Shown here: positions 6,296 to 8,545 of the stretch, one piece after another | How the letters are laid out: every line of letters begins with the position of its first letter | How positions within the stretch are numbered: position 1 is the first letter of the stretch | From: Pseudomonadota bacterium | GTDB taxonomy: Bacteria > Myxococcota > Myxococcia > Myxococcales > Myxococcaceae | Assembly: GCA_023424585.1 (NCBI GenBank) | Contig: JAFADT010000125.1 | Span: 1-8,545, forward strand | Reading direction: 5' to 3' | DNA: 8,545 nucleotides | Position numbers and translations under genes: made by a program | Notes under the pieces: generated by a model | What the model saw: only the letters and a program-made list of their open reading frames with translations | The model's database searches: none | Told to the model about the DNA's origin: nothing

Positions 6296-7264
6296 ATGAG
6301 CGACCCATCGAAAGAACCCGGAGAGCGGAGCGGCCGGCGCTGGAACCAGGGAATCAAGGGCGTCCTCTGGGTCTGCGGGGTGGCGCTCGGCATCCACGTC
6401 ATCCCCCTGTTCCTGCCCCGCAACATGCCCGAGCAGGAGCTGGCCATCGCCCGGGCCACGGAGAACGTGGATGGCCGCCTGCGGTTCCTGGTGCCCCTGA
6501 AGCACAACGACAAGGCGACAGCGGCGGACCTCCGCGAGGCAGCCGAGCTCCTGCGCGAAGGAGCCCCCGCGGAAGCGCACGATCTGGCCGAGGAGGCCGA
6601 GCGCAGGGACCCGAACTCCCTGGAGACCCAGCTCCTGCTCGCGCGCATCTGTGACCGGGAGCGGATGGCCCGCTGCGTGGAGCAGTCCCTGAGCAAGGCC
6701 CAGAAGCTGGCACCCGCGGACCCCAGGGCGGAGCTGCTCCGGGCGGACCTGAGCGAGGAGAAGGGCGACGTCGAGGGCGCCACGGCGGCCCTGTCCCGGG
6801 CCTACAGCCGCACTCCGGGCGAGCCCCTCATCGGCATGCGCTACGGCCGGCTGCTCAGCCGCGTGGGAAGACCCGAGGAGGCCCTGAAGGTCTTCACCTC
6901 CCTGGAGGGCAAGGTTCCCGCGGCCCGGCTCTTGGTGGAACAGGGGCTGGTGCTCACCAAGGAAGGCCGCAACCGCGAGGCCATGGGACTCCTACAGCAG
7001 GCGGTGCAGAAGGACCCGAAGCTCGCGGAAGGCCACTTCCAGTTGGGCATCGTCTGGTTCCAGTTGGGGAACCAGGACGCCGCCGAGGCGGCCCTGCGCC
7101 AGGCGGACCGCCTGAACGTGTCCGACACCCGGGCGCTGGCCACGCTCTGCACCCTCCAGGTGAAGGCGGGGAAGCTCGAGGGAGCCCGTCAGACGCGCAC
7201 GGACCTGGAGCGACGCTTCCCGCAGCGGATGGACGCCATCCGGGAGCAGTGCCGGCTGCCCTGA
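6296..7264 (+). CDS. Membrane-anchored tetratricopeptide repeat protein
   Basis: The 322-residue product has a short cytoplasmic charged N-terminus, one transmembrane helix at about residues 20-41 (KGVLWVCGVALGIHVIPLFL), then a helical domain of about seven TPR-like repeats from residue 78 to 308. Clear repeats include EAHDLAEEAERRDPN (93-107), GDVEGATAALSRAYSRTPGE (147-166), GRPEEALKVFTSLEG (181-195), GRNREAMGLLQQAVQKDPKL (214-233) and GNQDAAEAALRQADRLN (248-264). TPR domains are protein-interaction scaffolds; the anchor suggests the domain faces the periplasm, or the cytoplasm if the topology is reversed. The start is ATG 6296, 9 bp after the DUF2007 gene and lacking a good Shine-Dalgarno site, which suggests translational linkage. 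The stop is 14 bp from the convergent small TPR-like gene. No catalytic domain is present. The partner and process are unknown. Confidence 0.88.
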   Translation: MSDPSKEPGERSGRRWNQGIKGVLWVCGVALGIHVIPLFLPRNMPEQELAIARATENVDGRLRFLVPLKHNDKATAADLREAAELLREGAPAEAHDLAEEAERRDPNSLETQLLLARICDRERMARCVEQSLSKAQKLAPADPRAELLRADLSEEKGDVEGATAALSRAYSRTPGEPLIGMRYGRLLSRVGRPEEALKVFTSLEGKVPAARLLVEQGLVLTKEGRNREAMGLLQQAVQKDPKLAEGHFQLGIVWFQLGNQDAAEAALRQADRLNVSDTRALATLCTLQVKAGKLEGARQTRTDLERRFPQRMDAIREQCRLP

Positions 7265-7278
7265 AGCGCAGGGGATGC

Positions 7279-7578
7279 TCAGCGCGGCTCCTGCCCTCGA
7301 ATCTGGCGCAGCATCCGCGCGGCCGCGATGACCGGCGCGTCCACGGACCCATCCGCCCGTTCGGTGCGCACCACGGCCTGGAGGAAGGGGATTGCCTCTT
7401 CGTCCCGGCCCTGCTGGAAGAGCATTTCCCCCAGCGCGAAGCGCGCCTGGGTCAGGAGGACCAGGTCCTCCGCCGCCACGGCCGCATCGATGGCGTCACT
7501 CAGCGCGGACTCCGCCAGCTCGGGCTGGCCGCGCCCAAGCAGGTCACGAGCACGCTGCAGGTGTTCGAGGGTATTCAT
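7279..7578 (-). CDS. Small TPR-like helical protein
   Basis: The 99-residue product is all-helical and contains at least one good tetratricopeptide repeat at about residues 42-75 (ALGEMLFQQGRDEEAIPFLQ core), preceded by a less regular helical pair (residues 4-33, LEHLQRARDLLGRGQPELAE). The start is MNTLEHLQ at 7578: GGAG on the minus strand (complement of 7587-7590) sits 8 nt upstream. An in-frame ATG at 7620 would overlap the divergent slyX start and is not favoured. It converges on the larger TPR gene with 14 bp between stops and starts 31 bp from slyX on the other strand. It is likely a protein-binding adaptor; the partner is unknown. Confidence 0.8.
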   Translation of the reverse strand: MNTLEHLQRARDLLGRGQPELAESALSDAIDAAVAAEDLVLLTQARFALGEMLFQQGRDEEAIPFLQAVVRTERADGSVDAPVIAAARMLRQIRGQEPR

Positions 7579-7586
7579 GGGGCACG

Positions 7587-7600
7587 CTCCCCGACCGGAG
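7587..7600. promoter_or_regulatory. Paired Shine-Dalgarno sites between two divergent genes
   Basis: Within the 31-bp gap between divergent starts (7578 leftward, 7610 rightward), ctcc at 7587-7590 gives GGAG on the minus strand, 8 nt from the leftward ATG. GGAG at 7597-7600 lies 9 nt from the rightward ATG. These two sites decide both starts. No room remains for a promoter of either gene, so each promoter must lie inside the opposite gene. Confidence 0.7.
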
Positions 7601-7609
7601 AAGACGGCA

Positions 7610-7810
7610 ATGGAAGACAAGCGCCTGGTCGAGCTGGAAATCCGCTACACGCAGCAGCAGGAGCTGCTGCAGGAGCTGAGCGACGTGCTCTACCAGCAGG
7701 GGCGCGTCATCGACGCGCTCCGGATGGAGCTGGACCAGCTCAAGCGCAAGCTGGACGCCGAGCCGGGCCTGGTGGACGCCCGCCACCAGGAGCGGCCCCC
7801 CCACTACTGA
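7610..7810 (+). CDS. slyX: SlyX family protein
   Basis: The 66-residue product matches the SlyX pattern: a short N-terminal coiled coil with RLVELEIRYTQQQELLQELS (5-24), then DVLYQQGRVIDALRMELDQL (25-44), a linker, and a C-terminal ERPPHY; the PPHY ending is a family hallmark. SlyX is a small coiled-coil protein of unknown biochemical role, named from the slyD neighbourhood in Escherichia coli, where it is not essential. Heptad-like L/I spacing runs through residues 6-48. The start is ATG 7610 with GGAG at 7597-7600; longer open frames upstream belong to the opposite strand. No slyD neighbour is present here. It converges on the beta-barrel gene. Confidence 0.9.
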   Translation: MEDKRLVELEIRYTQQQELLQELSDVLYQQGRVIDALRMELDQLKRKLDAEPGLVDARHQERPPHY

Positions 7811-7823
7811 GGCCCGGCCTCAG
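7807..7823. other. Short hairpin carrying both convergent stop codons
   Basis: The sequence ctgaggc-ccg-gcctcag forms a 7-bp perfect stem with a 3-nt loop. The TGA of slyX (7808-7810) and the TGA of the leftward barrel gene (complement of 7820-7822) both lie in the arms. No U-tract follows on either strand, so it is at best a weak terminator or mRNA 3'-end structure. Confidence 0.45.
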
Positions 7824-8263
7824 AACTTGTAGCCCAGCCGCAAGCCGATGATGGGATTCGGGTCGAGGTAGCCGACCTCGACACCAATGCTCGCGGCCTT
7901 GCCCTGGAGGCCAAAGCCAAACGCCGCATGGGCCTTGAAGGTGTCACCCTTGAACATGATCCAGGGGCCCGCGAGCCCCTCGATGTAGACAGTCCGGCCC
8001 ACCGTCGCGCGCAGCGAGATGTCCAACGGAACGCCAATGATGTTGCCGTCCGTGACGAGCACCGCGCCGAACCGGGCCCCCACGAAGAGCGGGCCCGCGA
8101 CATGCCCTTCGACGCCGAGCGTGAAGTTGAAGGCGGCGCTGGTGTCGACCCAGTAGTCCGCCCCCACGCCCAGCCGCACGCCCGAGTCCGCCCTGGACTC
8201 AGCTGGAACCAGCAGGAGCCCCAACGCGAACAGCCCGGCGGCGTAGATTCGAAGCAGATGCAT
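7820..8263 (-). CDS. Small outer-membrane beta-barrel protein
   Basis: The 147-residue product has a signal peptide (residues 1-25, cleavage predicted after AESRA) and a mature part of about 122 residues with alternating hydrophobic/polar strands: VRLGVGADYWV, AFNFTLGVEGHV, LFVGARFGAVLV, VPLDISLRATVG, TVYIEGLAGPWIMF, AAFGFGLQG, ASIGVEVGYL and IGLRLGYKF. Eight such strands and a C-terminal aromatic residue (F147), the signal recognised by the BAM machinery, indicate a small OmpA/OmpX-type barrel. It has no recognised enzymatic motif. The start at 8263 is chosen because GGAG on the minus strand (complement of 8272-8275) lies 8 nt upstream and the signal peptide begins there; the longer frame to 8311 is not needed. 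Its role, such as a structural porin-like or binding protein, is unknown. It lies just downstream of an rRNA operon terminator and must have its own promoter in 8264-8414, where none was clear by eye. Confidence 0.82.
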   Translation of the reverse strand: MHLLRIYAAGLFALGLLLVPAESRADSGVRLGVGADYWVDTSAAFNFTLGVEGHVAGPLFVGARFGAVLVTDGNIIGVPLDISLRATVGRTVYIEGLAGPWIMFKGDTFKAHAAFGFGLQGKAASIGVEVGYLDPNPIIGLRLGYKF

Positions 8264-8414
8264 GCGAGAGGCTCCTGTCCAGAGAAGGGGGAAGGAGCAC
8301 CACTCAAGCAAAAGCAGGCAGGGTCAGGCCAGCCTCAAAGCCAGGCGGCTGTACGTTCGCATCCCGCCGGATCAATACACGAGAAGCGTGCATCTGCGCC
8401 GGGGGCCACAAGCC

Positions 8415-8458
8415 CGCAAAAGAGAAAGCCCCTGGCGCCAGGAAGGCGACAGGGGCTT
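8415..8458 (-). terminator. Intrinsic terminator of the rRNA operon
   Basis: Read on the minus strand just after the 5S rRNA: arms 8426-8434 and 8450-8458 (aagcccctg type) pair perfectly. The stem continues inward through one G-A mismatch to 8436-8439/8445-8448, leaving a 5-nt loop, 13 pairs in total. A T-rich tail (TCTCTTTT on the minus strand) follows at about 8425-8418. This is a classical rho-independent terminator placed 12 nt downstream of the 5S end. Confidence 0.9.
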
Positions 8459-8469
8459 CAAGAAAAGAA

Positions 8470-8545
8470 TCCGGCAGCGACCTACTCTCCCACGCGGTTT
8501 CCCGCGGAGTACCATCGGCTCTGGAGGGCTTAACTTCCGTGTTCG
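8470..8545 (-). rRNA. rrf: 5S ribosomal RNA, 3' portion (runs off right edge)
   Basis: The minus strand reads CGAACACGGAAGTTAAGCCC, then GAGCCGATGGTACT, then GGGAGAGTAGGTCGCTGCCG, which are the conserved loop B/helix III, loop E and helix IV/V to helix I 3' parts of bacterial 5S rRNA. About 76 of roughly 115-120 nt are visible; the 5' part and any upstream 23S gene are to the right of the window. The 3' end is set near 8470 by the helix I pairing end (GCCGGA); it may be off by one or two bases. Confidence 0.97.

Noticed and set aside
5398..6580. Three long leftward open frames over the gene-poor region and the DUF2007 gene
   Set aside because: They overlap each other and the well-supported DUF2007 gene, show Arg/Pro/Ser-rich composition, and lack family motifs.
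8295..8335. Sigma-54 promoter-like TGGC...TGC on the minus strand upstream of the barrel gene
   Set aside because: The GG-to-GC spacing is 9 instead of 10 and the downstream half is poor.
1..8545. CRISPR array, insertion sequence or prophage
   Set aside because: No spaced identical repeats, transposase, integrase or flanking target duplications were seen.

Overview
The window looks like a piece of a myxobacterial chromosome (Myxococcus/Corallococcus/Pyxidicoccus type). The reasons are the very high GC content with nearly all third codon positions G or C, several GTG starts, a glycine-rich lipobox in one lipoprotein, and TPR and DUF2007-type proteins common in that group. The genus assignment is inference; no search was run.

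Left edge (1-557): the N-terminal 117 residues of an FAD-dependent glycerol-3-phosphate dehydrogenase (GlpD) run leftwards off the window. A 204-bp spacer separates it from a divergent rightward gene set.

Region 558-4949 is the most interesting part. A small histidine-rich membrane protein (558-968) is followed, after a spacer with strong inverted repeats, by a tightly coupled three-gene operon: a 743-aa TonB-dependent outer-membrane receptor (1130-3361) and two lipoproteins (3361-4122 and 4119-4949). The three operon genes overlap by 1-4 nt and both lipoprotein genes have strong Shine-Dalgarno sites. The two lipoproteins look like diverged relatives of each other and carry histidine clusters. 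Together the genes resemble an outer-membrane uptake system for a metal or metal complex with a receptor, two lipid-anchored accessory proteins and a His-rich membrane partner; the substrate is not known. A GC-rich hairpin ends the operon.

Region 5005-5941: a short, hydrophilic, Asn/Pro-rich leftward gene with an internal two-fold repeat, then about 740 bp without an intact gene, including what looks like a frame-broken gene remnant (5482-5841).

Region 5942-8263: a DUF2007/zinc-ribbon protein and a membrane-anchored TPR protein form a rightward pair. A small leftward TPR-like gene is divergent, by only 31 bp, from a rightward slyX-like gene. That gene converges on a leftward gene for a small outer-membrane beta-barrel protein, the two stop codons lying in one short hairpin.

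Right edge: an rRNA operon enters from the right on the minus strand. Only the last ~76 nt of its 5S rRNA and a well-formed intrinsic terminator are inside the window.
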